The notes: a model not told the origin generated them from the sequence alone. Shown: positions 1 through 9,238, counted from the stretch's first letter. The stretch is 64,000 nt of DNA from Clostridium formicaceticum (GCF_001854185.1 NZ_CP017603.1:2790001-2854000); one strand, 5' to 3'. Translations and numbers: made by a program.

Positions 1-1129
1 GGGAGGAGCAAACTTAAAAACTTCTATTAAAAATGTATTTGCTATCTATAATCCTGATGTTATTGCTGTAAACACCACATGTCTTTCTGAGACCATTGGG
101 GATGATATACCTACCACTATTAAGGATTCAGAAGTGCCAAAGGGAAAATATGTGTTTCATGCCAATACCCCTAGTTATGCTGGGTCTCATGTTACTGGTT
201 TTTCCAATATGGTAAAGGCAATGGTAAGTTATTTTTCTGAGGGCAAAGGAGACGGCAGTAATAAAAAGGTCAATATTATTCCAGGTTATACAGAACCGGG
301 AGATATGAGGGAATTAAAGCGAATTGCTAAGTTATTAGATATTTCAAATATTCTTTTTCCAGATACAAGTGGTGTAGTAGATTCTCCTATGACAGGAAAA
401 TATAGAATGTACCCAAAGGGTGGTACAAAGGTAGGGGAATTGATAGATACTGGTAATTCTATGGCAACAGTGGCATTAGGCAGATATGCTTCAGAGGCGG
501 CAGCAAATGAACTGGAGAAAAAATGCAAAGTGGATGCCCATGTGTTAAATCTACCGATTGGTGTAAAGGCTACGGATGAATTTATCATGGAACTTATAAA
601 GATCACTGGTAAAGATGTTCCCTATGAATTAGAGGAGGAAAGGGGACAATTGGTAGACATCATGACAGATACCCATCATCACTACCATGGGAAAAAGGTG
701 GCTATCTTTGGAGATCCAGATCATGTGATCGCCATGACGGAATTTACCTTAAGCCTTGGTATGAAACCTATTTATGTAGTTACAGGAACACCTGGGGGCA
801 CTTTTGAAAAGCAAGTGAAGGCTATGTTAGAAAGTTCTAATGTGAAGGGTATTGTAAAAAGTGCAGGAGACTTATTTGCGTTGCATCAGTGGATTAAAAA
901 TGAACCTGTAGACCTTTTAATTGGAAACACTTATGGTAAATATATCGCCAGAGCAGAAGATATTCCTCTAGTAAGGTTTGGTTTCCCTAACCTAGATCGT
1001 ACTGTACACAGCTATTTCCCAATCGTAGGCTATAAGGGAGCTATGCGTTTGATTGAAATGATTGGAAATGCTTTACTAGATCGTATCGATAGGGATGCAC
1101 TAGATGAAGACTTTGAATTGGTACTTTAA
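1..1129 (+). CDS. nifK: Nitrogenase MoFe protein beta chain, 5'-truncated by window edge
   Basis: This is the C-terminal part (about 375 residues) of the nitrogenase molybdenum-iron protein beta subunit, which with NifD carries the P-cluster and FeMo-cofactor for N2 reduction. The frame is open from base 2, so the GTG at 134 is internal and not a start. Visible family signatures are NTTCLSETIGDD near the left edge, whose Cys (bases 80-82) corresponds to a P-cluster ligand, then HANTPSYAGSHVTGF, and a C-terminal KVAIFGDPD Rossmann-like segment. The two N-terminal P-cluster cysteines lie outside the window. nifE follows 68 bp downstream on the same strand, the usual nif order, and supports NifK rather than the V- or Fe-only paralogues. 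Confidence 0.95.
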   Translation, partial: GGANLKTSIKNVFAIYNPDVIAVNTTCLSETIGDDIPTTIKDSEVPKGKYVFHANTPSYAGSHVTGFSNMVKAMVSYFSEGKGDGSNKKVNIIPGYTEPGDMRELKRIAKLLDISNILFPDTSGVVDSPMTGKYRMYPKGGTKVGELIDTGNSMATVALGRYASEAAANELEKKCKVDAHVLNLPIGVKATDEFIMELIKITGKDVPYELEEERGQLVDIMTDTHHHYHGKKVAIFGDPDHVIAMTEFTLSLGMKPIYVVTGTPGGTFEKQVKAMLESSNVKGIVKSAGDLFALHQWIKNEPVDLLIGNTYGKYIARAEDIPLVRFGFPNLDRTVHSYFPIVGYKGAMRLIEMIGNALLDRIDRDALDEDFELVL

Positions 1130-1197
1130 TAATTGGATTGAGGTGGGATGTGGTTGGATACAGCTACATTCCCCTTAGATAAATGGAGTGATTGTCT

Positions 1198-2562
1198 ATG
1201 GAAGCGAAAAAATGCTTAGGAGCATTGGAGGAAAGAAATAATTCTATATTAGAAAAATCAAACAATGACAAACAGCAAAAAATCCGCTGTGATCAAAACA
1301 GCGTAGCGGGAGCTGTTAGTCAGCGGGCTTGTGTTTATTGTGGCGCAAGGGTTGTACTAAACCCTATTACAGATGCTTATCATATTGTACATGGGCCAAT
1401 TGGATGTGCCAGCTATACCTTTGACATTCGGGGCAGCTTAAGCAGTGGAGAGGAAATTTATCGCAATAGTTTTTCCACTGATTTAAGAGAGCGGGATATT
1501 ATTTTTGGAGGAGAAAGAAAGCTTGCAGCTGCCATTGATGAAATTGTGGAACAGCATGATCCGAATCTAATATTTATTTACTCTACCTGTGTCGTGGGGG
1601 TTATTGGAGATGACTTAGAGGGCGTAGCCAGGGAGGCAGAAAAAAAATATAAGATTCCTGTGATTCCTATACAATCCTCAGGATTTGCCGGTAACAAAAA
1701 TGCAGGTTATAAAGCAGCTTGTCATGCTCTACTGGACCTAATGGGAAAAGAAACCCAAGATAAAGAAGAGGGCATTAATTTCTTAGGTGACTTCAACCTT
1801 GCAGGAGAAATGTGGATCAACCAATCCTACTTTAAAAGGATGGGTATATCTTTGATTTCAAAGATGACAGGGGATGCCTCCTATAGGGAACTGAAAAAAG
1901 CACCTAGGGCAAAGCTCAATATTGTACAATGTGCCGGTTCTATGACCTACTTGGCTAAGCAAATGCAAGAATGCTATGACATTCCTTTTATCAATGTTAG
2001 TTTTTATGGTTTAGAAGATACTGTAGTATCCCTTAGAAAAATTGCCAATGCGCTAAAGGATCAGCAGGTACTTTGTAGGACAGAAGCCTTAATCGAAAGC
2101 GAGTTGAAGAAAACCCACGAAGCGTTAGATTATTACCGAAGAAAACTAAAGGGAAAGAAGGCAGCTATCTACGTTGGGGGAGGATTTAAGGCGATTTCTT
2201 TGATAAAACAGTTTCGGGATCTAGGAATGGAGACGGTGATGGTAGGTACACAAACTGGAAGAGCGGAGGAATATGAAGTCATTCGCGATTTAGCACAAGA
2301 AGGAACTGTAATTTTAGATGATAGCAATCCTACAGAGCTAGAAAAGTTTATGAAGGAAAAGGGAGCAGATATTTTGGTAGGAGGTGTGAAGGAAAGGCCT
2401 CTAGCCTATAAGCTAGGCGTAGCCTTCTGTGACCACAACCATGAACGAAAACATCCCTTGAATGGGTTTGAAGGAGCAATTAACTTTGCTAAGGAAATAC
2501 ATGCTTCTATCAATAGTCCTGTATGGCAAATTATTCAAAGAGAGCAGGGGGGATGGAGATGA
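1198..2562 (+). CDS. nifE: Nitrogenase FeMo-cofactor scaffold protein NifE
   Basis: NifE forms the NifEN scaffold on which the NifB-derived iron-sulfur core is matured into FeMo-cofactor before transfer to NifDK. The N-terminal region has the conserved cysteines in QRACVYCGARVVLNP, HGPIGCASYTFD and IYSTCVVG, plus the NifE/NifD-type DIRGSLSSGEEIYR stretch. An in-frame TTG lies at 1192, but I chose ATG 1198 because GGAG at 1184-1187 is then about 10 nt upstream. The protein is 454 residues, normal for the family. The stop codon overlaps the start of nifN (ATGA at 2559-2562), indicating translational coupling and fixed stoichiometry of the NifEN complex. Confidence 0.95.
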   Translation: MEAKKCLGALEERNNSILEKSNNDKQQKIRCDQNSVAGAVSQRACVYCGARVVLNPITDAYHIVHGPIGCASYTFDIRGSLSSGEEIYRNSFSTDLRERDIIFGGERKLAAAIDEIVEQHDPNLIFIYSTCVVGVIGDDLEGVAREAEKKYKIPVIPIQSSGFAGNKNAGYKAACHALLDLMGKETQDKEEGINFLGDFNLAGEMWINQSYFKRMGISLISKMTGDASYRELKKAPRAKLNIVQCAGSMTYLAKQMQECYDIPFINVSFYGLEDTVVSLRKIANALKDQQVLCRTEALIESELKKTHEALDYYRRKLKGKKAAIYVGGGFKAISLIKQFRDLGMETVMVGTQTGRAEEYEVIRDLAQEGTVILDDSNPTELEKFMKEKGADILVGGVKERPLAYKLGVAFCDHNHERKHPLNGFEGAINFAKEIHASINSPVWQIIQREQGGWR

Positions 2563-3926
2563 AAACTAGAAATTTTGTTAACTTAAATGTGAATCCCTGT
2601 AAGTGCTGTATGCCAATGGGAGCTTCCATCGCCTTTAAAGGTATTGAAAGTACCATGGTATTACTTCACGGTTCTCAGGGCTGTAGTACCTATATTCGTA
2701 GACATATGGCAGGGCATTATAATGAACCTATTGATATCGCATCTTCTTCTTTGAACGAAAAGGAAACAATTCATGGTGGGGCTGAAAATTTAAAGAAGGG
2801 TTTAAAAAATACACTTCGCCTCTACAACCCCAGGATGGTAGGGATTTCTACTACTTGTTTAGCGGAAACCATCGGAGAAGATTTGCAAAGGATTATTACA
2901 GAATTTAAGGAAGAGGAACCTCACTATCGGGATGTTTTATTTGTACCGGTATCAACACCGGGCTATGGTGGTACGAATTATGAGGGTTTTTACTACACTT
3001 TAAAAAAAATCGTAGAAACTATTGCGGTAGATACAACCCCTATAAATAGCATCAATATCATTGCAGGCAACTTAACTCCTGCGGATATTCGAAGCATCAA
3101 AGAGATAATAGCTCTTTTTCATATAAACTATACAATACTACCAGATGTCAGTAAAACCTTAGATGCTCCCTTTACGAAGGATTTTCAAAAGTTATCCCCG
3201 GAGGGAACAAAAATAAGCGATATAGAAAAAATGGCAGGTGCTTCTGCTACGATAGAAATGGGCATGTTGATCTCTGAGGATCTTTCGCCAGGGAAGTATT
3301 TGGAAGAAACCTTTGGTGTACCCCTTTATCGATGTCCTTTGCCAATTGGATTAAAGAATACCGACAGCTTTATTGAAGTTCTTCAGAGGATTACTGGAGA
3401 AGAAATGGCGGAAAAACTAAAGGAAGATAGAGGAAGAATGTTGGATGGCATGATTGATTCCCATAAGTATAATGCAGAAGGTCGTGCCGCTATTTTCGGT
3501 GAACCAGATATCGTATACGCTGTGACAAAGCTATGTTTAGAGAATGGTATACAACCACTGGTAATTTCAACTGGATCAAAGACAACGAAATTGAAAAGAT
3601 TATTGGAGCTAGACTTAAAAAAATTGGATGAAAGCTGCATGATTATTGATGATACGGATTTAGAAACCATACGGGACTATGTTAGGGAACTGGGGGTTAA
3701 TGTTTTAATAGGAACCTCTGAAGGAAAGTTTATTACAGAAAAAGATGGTGTGCCTCTGGTTCGTATTGGTTTTCCAGTACATGATCGTGTAGGAGCACAA
3801 AGAAGGACTTATACTGGTTATGAAGGTTCAATGCAATTTTTAGATGAAATTACCAACACCCTCTTAGAGGAAAAGTATCGTTATTATCGTGAAAATCTAT
3901 ATAAAAAATATTACCAAAAAGGCTAG
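2559..3926 (+). CDS. nifN: Nitrogenase FeMo-cofactor scaffold protein NifN
   Basis: NifN is the partner of NifE and is homologous to NifK. Sequence signs are NVNPCKCCMPMGASIAF and HGSQGCSTYIRRH at the N-terminus, ISTTCLAETIGEDL in the middle and VPLVRIGFPVHDR near the C-terminus. An upstream in-frame ATG exists at 2523 inside nifE. I prefer ATG 2559, which overlaps the nifE stop and has a run of six G at 2547-2552 as ribosome binding site, giving 455 residues. It sits between nifE and nifB in one operon; NifK is already present upstream, so the assignment as NifN rather than a second NifK rests on order and on the E-N coupling. Confidence 0.93.
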   Translation: MKTRNFVNLNVNPCKCCMPMGASIAFKGIESTMVLLHGSQGCSTYIRRHMAGHYNEPIDIASSSLNEKETIHGGAENLKKGLKNTLRLYNPRMVGISTTCLAETIGEDLQRIITEFKEEEPHYRDVLFVPVSTPGYGGTNYEGFYYTLKKIVETIAVDTTPINSINIIAGNLTPADIRSIKEIIALFHINYTILPDVSKTLDAPFTKDFQKLSPEGTKISDIEKMAGASATIEMGMLISEDLSPGKYLEETFGVPLYRCPLPIGLKNTDSFIEVLQRITGEEMAEKLKEDRGRMLDGMIDSHKYNAEGRAAIFGEPDIVYAVTKLCLENGIQPLVISTGSKTTKLKRLLELDLKKLDESCMIIDDTDLETIRDYVRELGVNVLIGTSEGKFITEKDGVPLVRIGFPVHDRVGAQRRTYTGYEGSMQFLDEITNTLLEEKYRYYRENLYKKYYQKG

Positions 3927-3961
3927 TAAAAGTTATTTTAAAATTTTGTAAGGGAGGGATC

Positions 3962-5206
3962 ATGATGGAGGAAAAATGGACCACTGAAGTCAGGGAAAAA
4001 ACAGAGAAGCACCCCTGCTACTGTGATACCGCCCATAAATATGCTAGAATGCATATTCCAGTTGCACCAAAATGCAACATTCAGTGTAACTACTGTAATC
4101 GTAAATATGATTGCTTAAATGAAAGTCGTCCAGGCGTTACCAGTGAAATTTTAAAGCCGGAGGAGGCGCTGGAAAAATATAAAATGGTAAAAGAAAAAAT
4201 AGAAAATTTGATGGTGGTAGGAATTGCAGGACCTGGAGATGCCTTGGCTAATTTTCAAGAGACAAAAAGATCGATTGAACTCATTAAAGAATATGATCCA
4301 AATGTAACTTTTTGTTTATCTACCAATGGTCTAATGCTGCCAGAGTATGCAGAAGAAATTTATCAGCTAGGCATTACGCATATTACTGTTACCATTAACG
4401 CTATTGACCCTAAAATTGCCGCTAAAATCTATAGTAAGATTTGCTATGAAGATAAAATTTATACGGGGGAAGAAGCGGGTAAGTTACTCATTGAAAAGCA
4501 GTTAATTGGCTTAAAACTGATGCAGGAGAAGGGGATTGTCTGCAAGGTGAATATGGTAATGATCAAGGGGATTAATGAAAACCATATTGAAAAAGTGGTG
4601 AAAAAAGTTAGGGAGCTAGGGGTTTATATGAGCAATATCATGCCATTGATTCCTGCTGCAGGAAGCAAATTCGAAGATATGAAACTGGTAAGCAACGGAG
4701 AATTAAATGCTTTAAGAAAAAAATGTTCTATTGATTTAAAACAAATGTATCACTGCAGACAGTGTAGGGCGGATGCTATTGGCATGTTAGGAGAAGATGT
4801 TTCTTTGGATTTCAGAAAGGGAGGATGTGGTTATAAAATGGATCAACCAGTAACACAACAGGAATATACCGTTGCAGTTGCTTCTAAAACCGGGAGATTG
4901 ATTGATCAACATTTTGGCCATGTGAAGGAATTTTTGATTTATAAATACAGTAATGATGAAATCAAGTTCATAGAAAAGCGCCCTGTGGATCAATATTGTA
5001 GGGGTATAGAGGATTGTGAGGATACAGAAAATAAAATAGAAAAAATCATGAAGGTCATTGGCGATTGCAATCTTGTACTATGCCTTCGCATCGGCAACGC
5101 ACCAAAAAAAAATTTGGAAGACAAAAACATGTATATTATAGAGACGTATGAAGAAATTGAAAAGGGTATTCTTAAGGCAGTGAATGAATTGAAGGCTGCT
5201 TCATAA
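3962..5206 (+). CDS. nifB: FeMo-cofactor biosynthesis radical SAM protein NifB with NifX-like tail
   Basis: NifB makes NifB-co, the [8Fe-9S-C] precursor of the nitrogenase cofactor, using SAM radical chemistry. The radical SAM motif CNIQCNYC (Cys38, Cys42, Cys45) is intact, preceded by HPCYCDTAHKYARMH, and further family cysteines occur in YHCRQCRADAIG. From about residue 295 (YTVAVASKTGRLIDQHFGH) a NifX/NafY-like cofactor-binding domain follows, so this is the fused two-domain form common in Firmicutes. ATG 3962 has AGGGAGGG just upstream; ATG 3965 is an equally possible start. The gene lies 35 bp after nifN and should be co-transcribed. Confidence 0.95.
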   Translation: MMEEKWTTEVREKTEKHPCYCDTAHKYARMHIPVAPKCNIQCNYCNRKYDCLNESRPGVTSEILKPEEALEKYKMVKEKIENLMVVGIAGPGDALANFQETKRSIELIKEYDPNVTFCLSTNGLMLPEYAEEIYQLGITHITVTINAIDPKIAAKIYSKICYEDKIYTGEEAGKLLIEKQLIGLKLMQEKGIVCKVNMVMIKGINENHIEKVVKKVRELGVYMSNIMPLIPAAGSKFEDMKLVSNGELNALRKKCSIDLKQMYHCRQCRADAIGMLGEDVSLDFRKGGCGYKMDQPVTQQEYTVAVASKTGRLIDQHFGHVKEFLIYKYSNDEIKFIEKRPVDQYCRGIEDCEDTENKIEKIMKVIGDCNLVLCLRIGNAPKKNLEDKNMYIIETYEEIEKGILKAVNELKAAS

Positions 5207-5228
5207 ATAGAAAAGGGGTGTAAAGGAA

Positions 5229-5537
5229 ATGCATAAACCTAAGTTTCATATTTTTGTCTGTTCTAGTTCTCGAATCAATGGAGAACAAAAGGGATTTTGT
5301 CTTCAAAAAGGCGCTGTAGAAATTGTTAATAACTTTATGGAGGAAATTCAAGAGCGTGAATTAGACGGAGAGGTGATGGTAACAAATACCGGGTGTTTTG
5401 GTATTTGTAGTAAAGGACCTATTGTAGTGGTTTATCCTGAAGGGGTTTGGTATGGCAGTGTAACACCGGAGGATGTGGAAGAAATTATGGATTCACATAT
5501 AGAAGGAGGAAACATTGTATCACGCTTAGCTCTATAA
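5229..5537 (+). CDS. Thioredoxin-fold [2Fe-2S] ferredoxin of the nif operon
   Basis: This 102-residue protein matches the thioredoxin-like [2Fe-2S] ferredoxin family known from the nif region of Clostridium pasteurianum. Four cysteines at positions 11, 24, 56 and 60 (FVCSSSRING, GFCLQ, NTGCFGIC) fit the cluster ligand pattern of that family. A role in electron supply or cofactor assembly for nitrogenase is inferred from family knowledge and from its position 22 bp after nifB; it is the last gene before a strong terminator. The start ATG has GGGGTG about 10 nt upstream. Confidence 0.9.
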   Translation: MHKPKFHIFVCSSSRINGEQKGFCLQKGAVEIVNNFMEEIQERELDGEVMVTNTGCFGICSKGPIVVVYPEGVWYGSVTPEDVEEIMDSHIEGGNIVSRLAL

Positions 5538-5584
5538 CAAAAAAGTTTTAGGAGGAAATTCCTTGAAGGCAGAAGGTTATGACA

Positions 5585-5628
5585 AAGATTGCACCAGCTA
5601 AATCAAAGACTGGTGTAATCTTTATATA
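5585..5628 (+). terminator. Intrinsic terminator of the nif operon
   Basis: AAGATTGCACCAG (5585-5597) pairs over 13 bp with CTGGTGTAATCTT (5610-5622), one G-U pair included, and is followed by TTTATAT. It lies 48 bp after the ferredoxin stop and probably ends the nif transcript. Confidence 0.75.
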
Positions 5629-5696
5629 ACACATAGGATGACGACAGAAAATTTTAAAATGTTTGTAGAAACTACGATGGGGGAAGGCATAAACAA

Positions 5697-5845
5697 TTGA
5701 AAAAAATTTTTTCTTAAGTTTTATTGCAATTATAATTTTATTTTTATTTGGTTGAGGAGAACAACAGTCTAGTCTTTTTTCAAAAGAAGAAAAGCAAGTA
5801 ATAGTAGATACTAAAATTTGCAAATACCTAACACACAGTCAGTAA
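5697..5845 (+). pseudogene. Decayed small lipoprotein gene
   Basis: A TTG with a GGGGGAAGG ribosome binding site (about 5679-5687) begins LKKIF, and after a single-base shift in the A/T homopolymer run the frame reads FLSFIAIIILFLFG, then TGA, then GEQQSSLFSKEEKQ and on to a TAA at 5843-5845. This is the shape of a lipoprotein signal peptide in which the lipobox cysteine codon (TGT/TGC) has become TGA and one base of the poly-T run has been lost. With two lesions in about 150 bp I call it a pseudogene. The mature part would be only about 30 residues, so it may always have been a very small protein. Confidence 0.45.
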
Positions 5846-5964
5846 TGACAGCCTAGCATAATGAAGCTGTGTTAAGTAGATATGCAAATTTTTTTATGCA
5901 TTCATTTTTTTTAGTAAATTTAAAATTTAACTATAATATAGTTATAAAAAATAACATAAAATTC

Positions 5965-5993
5965 TACACAAATTAATAACGCAGTGGTATAAT
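5965..5993 (+). promoter_or_regulatory. Predicted vegetative promoter of the chemoreceptor gene
   Basis: TACACA (5965-5970) and a perfect TATAAT (5988-5993) are separated by 17 bp; the start codon is 40 bp further on. Prediction from sequence only. Confidence 0.5.
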
Positions 5994-6032
5994 GACTGAT
6001 ATGGCAAAAAATACAAGTATAGGGGGATACCA

Positions 6033-7817
6033 ATGAAGAGCATAAGAATAAAGATATTATTAGCTTTTTTAATTCCTTGCTTTGTTCTCACATCAGCTTT
6101 AGGCTTCTACAATGTGATGAATCTTATTAGGCTAAATGAAAAGGAAATAACTGCAATTCAGGAATTGCTTTTTAGCGATTATGATAAAAATATTGTGCAA
6201 CAGGTGGAAACAGCTACAAGTATAGTTGGCCTATATCATGAAATGTATGAAAAAGGTGAAATTTCTGAAGAAGAAGCTCAAGAAAATGCGAAAAAAGCAG
6301 TAAAGGCTCTTCGCTATGGGGAAGAAGGATACTTTTGGATTGATGATTCAGAAGGTAATTTGATAGCTCACCCAATGATTCCTCAGGAGGAGGGTACAAA
6401 TAGAATAAATATTCAGGACCCCAATGGCGTAGCTTTAATAAAAGAAGTGATTACTGCCGCCAAAGATAATCAAAACAATGGGTTTACAAACTTTATGTGG
6501 GAAAAACCTCAAGATGTTGAAACTGGTAAACTATCGCCTAAAAGGGCTTATTCTCAGCTTTTTAATCCTTGGGGATGGGTGATAAGTACAGGAAATTATG
6601 TGGATCACTTACATAATATGGTGGATGAAAAAAGCACGGAATTAAGTAAAAATCTCCATAAAAATATAGGGGCTTTAGGGGGATTTATGGTAATATCCTT
6701 AGTACTTTTTGCTATGATAGCTATATTTATTAGTAGGACGATAGCTAACCCTATTCTAAAAATTGTTAAGTCCTTTGAGAAGGATGAAGATGGAAAAATA
6801 CATATTCAAGAAATAGAAGTGAAGGTGAAGGATGAAGTCGGTGTTTTAGCAAATACCCTTAATGAGTTTGCACTACAGGTTAGAGATTTTATCAATGGTG
6901 CTATGATCAGCGTAGAGGATTTATCTAGCAGTGTAGATGGGTTAAACGCTTTAACAGCGAAGGTAGAGGGAAATATTGAAGTAACTGCTGCTAATACTTC
7001 TGATGTAACGCAGCATATGGAATATATTTCTGATTCAACAAATGAAATTACTGCTACTATGGAAGAAATTGATCAAGCTATAAGTTCTATTGCCCAAAGA
7101 ACAGAAGAAGGCGCTGCCTCATCTAGTGAGGTAAGTAATAGAGCAAAGACCCTGAAGGAATACTCTATCGCCTCTAAGGAAAGAACACAAAAAATGTATA
7201 CTGAGGCTAAATCAAATGTGGAAGAGGCCATACAAGAGGTAAAAAAAGTAGAGGATATCGTTAAACTTTTACATCAAATCAATGAAATAGCGGAACACAC
7301 AAATTTATTAGCTTTAAATGCTGCCATTGAAAGTGCAAGGGCTGGTGAGGCAGGTAGAGGGTTTGCGGTAGTGGCGGAGGAAATAAGAAAGTTATCTGAG
7401 AATACTTCTTACACCGTGAGCAATATTCAGTCCATATCTGATCTTATTGTAACTTCTGTCGACAACTTGGTAAACAACACAAGAGATGTTTTAAACTTTA
7501 TTGATGAAGATGTACTCACCAATTATGATAGCCTAGTACAGGCGGGAGAACAGTATTTTAACGATGCACAGCAAATAAATAGTATTATGACGGAATTGAG
7601 TGCTACTTCTGAAGAGATCGGTGCTTCTACCAATGAGATAACCAATAGAGCAGGCCAGGTGGCAGAACTGATTGATAAAAGCGTTGATAGCATAGAAGGG
7701 GTAATGCAGCAGACCTCAACCGTGCTAGAGAATATTACAGAGATTAAAAATAATGCTTCTAATAATTTAAAGAATGCAGAAGGCTTAAAGCTATTTGTAA
7801 GCAAGTTCAAGGTATAA
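6033..7817 (+). CDS. Methyl-accepting chemotaxis protein with extracellular Cache domain
   Basis: A 594-residue transmembrane chemoreceptor. Residues about 8-28 form the first membrane segment, 35-205 a single Cache-type sensor domain ([18 protein letters not shown] and [14 protein letters not shown] are typical sCache_2 features), about 215-235 the second membrane segment, then a HAMP linker ([14 protein letters not shown]) and the cytoplasmic signalling coil. The hairpin tip [18 protein letters not shown], which contacts CheA/CheW, is well conserved near residues 430-450. The ligand cannot be read from sequence; sCache_2 domains often bind small organic acids. The gene stands alone with its own promoter and terminator, as orphan receptors usually do. 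Confidence 0.92.
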   Translation: MKSIRIKILLAFLIPCFVLTSALGFYNVMNLIRLNEKEITAIQELLFSDYDKNIVQQVETATSIVGLYHEMYEKGEISEEEAQENAKKAVKALRYGEEGYFWIDDSEGNLIAHPMIPQEEGTNRINIQDPNGVALIKEVITAAKDNQNNGFTNFMWEKPQDVETGKLSPKRAYSQLFNPWGWVISTGNYVDHLHNMVDEKSTELSKNLHKNIGALGGFMVISLVLFAMIAIFISRTIANPILKIVKSFEKDEDGKIHIQEIEVKVKDEVGVLANTLNEFALQVRDFINGAMISVEDLSSSVDGLNALTAKVEGNIEVTAANTSDVTQHMEYISDSTNEITATMEEIDQAISSIAQRTEEGAASSSEVSNRAKTLKEYSIASKERTQKMYTEAKSNVEEAIQEVKKVEDIVKLLHQINEIAEHTNLLALNAAIESARAGEAGRGFAVVAEEIRKLSENTSYTVSNIQSISDLIVTSVDNLVNNTRDVLNFIDEDVLTNYDSLVQAGEQYFNDAQQINSIMTELSATSEEIGASTNEITNRAGQVAELIDKSVDSIEGVMQQTSTVLENITEIKNNASNNLKNAEGLKLFVSKFKV

Positions 7818-7821
7818 TTTT

Positions 7822-7855
7822 AAACCACATTAGTTAATCGACTAATGTGGTTTTT
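7822..7855 (+). terminator. Intrinsic terminator after the chemoreceptor gene
   Basis: A 13-bp perfect stem, AAACCACATTAGT (7822-7834) with ACTAATGTGGTTT (7841-7853), a 6-nt loop and a T-run. Confidence 0.85.
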
Positions 7856-8030
7856 ATAGCACAGTGCAGGCAGGAGACTTATTTTTTAGTATATAGATAT
7901 AGCTCTAAAAATTTTCATACACCAAGGGCTGCAAATATAGCTTTTAATCATGTGTTTTACCCAAGGGGAAGTTATAGCGTGCATTTGTACTGGATTGTAC
8001 AATGGAAAAAAATTGAAGGAGGGACTGAAA

Positions 8031-8381
8031 ATGTTTAGAAAACGAAGTACTGAAGGGTATGCATCAAAGCTAAAAGATACTGAGCAAAAGACGCTGGTGT
8101 ACGGTGAGAAAACTTTAATGGTTGAATTTAAGCTAAAAAAAGGAAGTATATTGCCTAGACACAGCCATCCTTATGAGCAGACAGGATATTTGATCAGTGG
8201 TCATATTATCTTATCTATAGGAGAAACGAAATATGATGTTTATCCAGGAGATAGTTGGTGTATACTTAGTGAACTTGAGCATAGCGCAGAAATAATAGAA
8301 GATGCAGTTGCTATAGAAATATTTTCACCAGCAAGAGAGGATTACTTAGTAGAAGTTAGCGATGAGGAGATGATAAGATGA
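8031..8381 (+). CDS. Small cupin-domain protein
   Basis: A 116-residue single-domain cupin beta-barrel. The first cupin motif is seen in GSILPRHSHPYEQTGYLISG (His, His, Glu metal ligands) and the second in YPGDSWCILSELEHSAEI (a His in the expected place), so a metal site is plausible. I chose ATG 8031 because GAAGGAGGG lies 7-14 nt upstream; the frame stays open upstream to 7950 but without a ribosome binding site. The substrate or ligand is unknown. It overlaps the next gene by 4 bp (ATGA), so the cupin and the PPC-domain protein are translationally coupled. Confidence 0.82.
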   Translation: MFRKRSTEGYASKLKDTEQKTLVYGEKTLMVEFKLKKGSILPRHSHPYEQTGYLISGHIILSIGETKYDVYPGDSWCILSELEHSAEIIEDAVAIEIFSPAREDYLVEVSDEEMIR

Positions 8382-8821
8382 AGTATTCACAAGCAAGCAT
8401 AGGCAGGGTATTTATTTTGCGTTTAGAACAAGGGGATCGGCTGCCAGATACGATTGAAGAATTTGCTTTTCAGCACAAAATCCAATCTGCTACTGTATTT
8501 TTTCTTGGTGGGGCTGAAAAGGACAGTAAAGTTGTAGTTGGGCCTAAAGAGGGAGAGGAGGAAAAAATTGTTCCAACCGTTACAAACTTATCGGGAATAA
8601 GTGAATCAGTAGGGGTTGGTACACTATTTATTAACGAGGAAAAACTTCCTAAGCTTCATTTACATGCAGCATTTGGCCGAGGAAGTGATACTATAACAGG
8701 TTGTACAAGAGAAGGTGTACAGATTTGGCATATTGGAGAAGTAATTATTTTAGAACTAATCAACCACATTGCTGAGAGAAAAGTCGATCCTCAGACTGGC
8801 TTTGAGCTGCTAGAGGTATAA
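8378..8821 (+). CDS. PPC (DUF296) domain protein
   Basis: A 147-residue protein of the PPC/DUF296 family, the trimeric domain also found in plant AT-hook proteins and in stand-alone bacterial proteins. Family features are the N-terminal VFILRLEQGDRLPDTIEEFA, the central VFFLGGAEKDSKVVVGP, and the metal-binding-like LHLHAAFGR histidines. Bacterial members are often called DNA-binding, but no AT-hook is present here and the function is not established. It overlaps the upstream cupin gene, and a bidirectional terminator follows 10 bp after its stop. Confidence 0.8.
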   Translation: MKYSQASIGRVFILRLEQGDRLPDTIEEFAFQHKIQSATVFFLGGAEKDSKVVVGPKEGEEEKIVPTVTNLSGISESVGVGTLFINEEKLPKLHLHAAFGRGSDTITGCTREGVQIWHIGEVIILELINHIAERKVDPQTGFELLEV

Positions 8822-8830
8822 AATGAAGAC

Positions 8831-8860
8831 AAAAAAACTGCCCTATAGGGCAGTTTATTT
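8831..8860. terminator. Bidirectional terminator between the PPC and cold-shock genes
   Basis: A perfect 18-nt palindrome ACTGCCCTATAGGGCAGT (8837-8854) has A-rich sequence on the left and TTTATTT on the right, so it can serve both convergent genes. Confidence 0.8.
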
Positions 8861-8861
8861 A

Positions 8862-9062
8862 CTATAATTTTACAACGTTTTCAGCTTGAGGTCCACGGTT
8901 TCCTTGAACAACATCAAATTGAACACTTTGACCTTCTTCTAAAGTTTTAAAGCCTTCACCTGTGATTGCAGTGAAATGAACAAATACGTCATCTCCACCT
9001 TCTACTTCGATAAATCCAAATCCTTTTTCAGCGTTAAACCATTTAACTTTTCCTGTTTTCAT
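8862..9062 (-). CDS. csp: Cold-shock protein CspA family
   Basis: A 66-residue OB-fold cold-shock protein that binds single-stranded RNA/DNA and acts as an RNA chaperone. RNP1 (KGFGFIEV) and RNP2 (VFVHFTAI) are both intact, and length and composition are canonical. The start has AGGTTT/GGAGG just upstream on the minus strand. It is expressed from its own promoter about 140 nt upstream; the long leader holds a perfect 19-bp hairpin, which would suit post-transcriptional control as known for other csp mRNAs. Confidence 0.97.
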   Translation of the reverse strand: MKTGKVKWFNAEKGFGFIEVEGGDDVFVHFTAITGEGFKTLEEGQSVQFDVVQGNRGPQAENVVKL

Positions 9063-9120
9063 TTAAAAAAAACCTCCAAATAAATTATTATAATTTTTCT
9101 CATATGTAAGGAGAAAAAAA

Positions 9121-9180
9121 TTCGCATATTATAAAGAGTGATCTTTCTTGGTGAAGTGATAACTCTTTATAATATGCGAA
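9121..9180 (-). promoter_or_regulatory. Perfect 19-bp hairpin in the csp leader RNA
   Basis: Positions 9121-9139 (TTCGCATATTATAAAGAGT) and 9162-9180 are exact reverse complements around a 22-nt loop. The hairpin lies about 20 nt after the predicted transcription start and 58 nt before the csp start codon. No long T-run follows it on the minus strand, so it is more likely a leader structure than a terminator. Confidence 0.7.
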
Positions 9181-9208
9181 TTATAGACTCCATCTACACA
9201 ATCAACTA

Positions 9209-9238
9209 ATTATACCATTTTTTTATAAATACTGTCAA
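9209..9238 (-). promoter_or_regulatory. Strong sigma-A-type promoter of csp
   Basis: On the minus strand TTGACA (9238-9233) and TATAAT (9214-9209) are both consensus, 18 bp apart. Transcription should start near 9202, giving a leader of about 140 nt. Confidence 0.8.

Noticed and set aside
5753-5757. Selenocysteine reading of the TGA at the lipobox
   Set aside because: A lipobox residue must be Cys for lipidation, the frame is broken upstream as well, and no SECIS-like hairpin is evident.
5548-5823. Minus-strand ORF after the nif operon
   Set aside because: It runs through the nif terminator and the decayed lipoprotein frame, has no recognisable family and looks like AT-rich chance.
7847-8038. 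Open frames between the chemoreceptor terminator and the cupin gene
   Set aside because: No ribosome binding site and no recognisable protein; the cupin protein starts at 8031 with a strong site.
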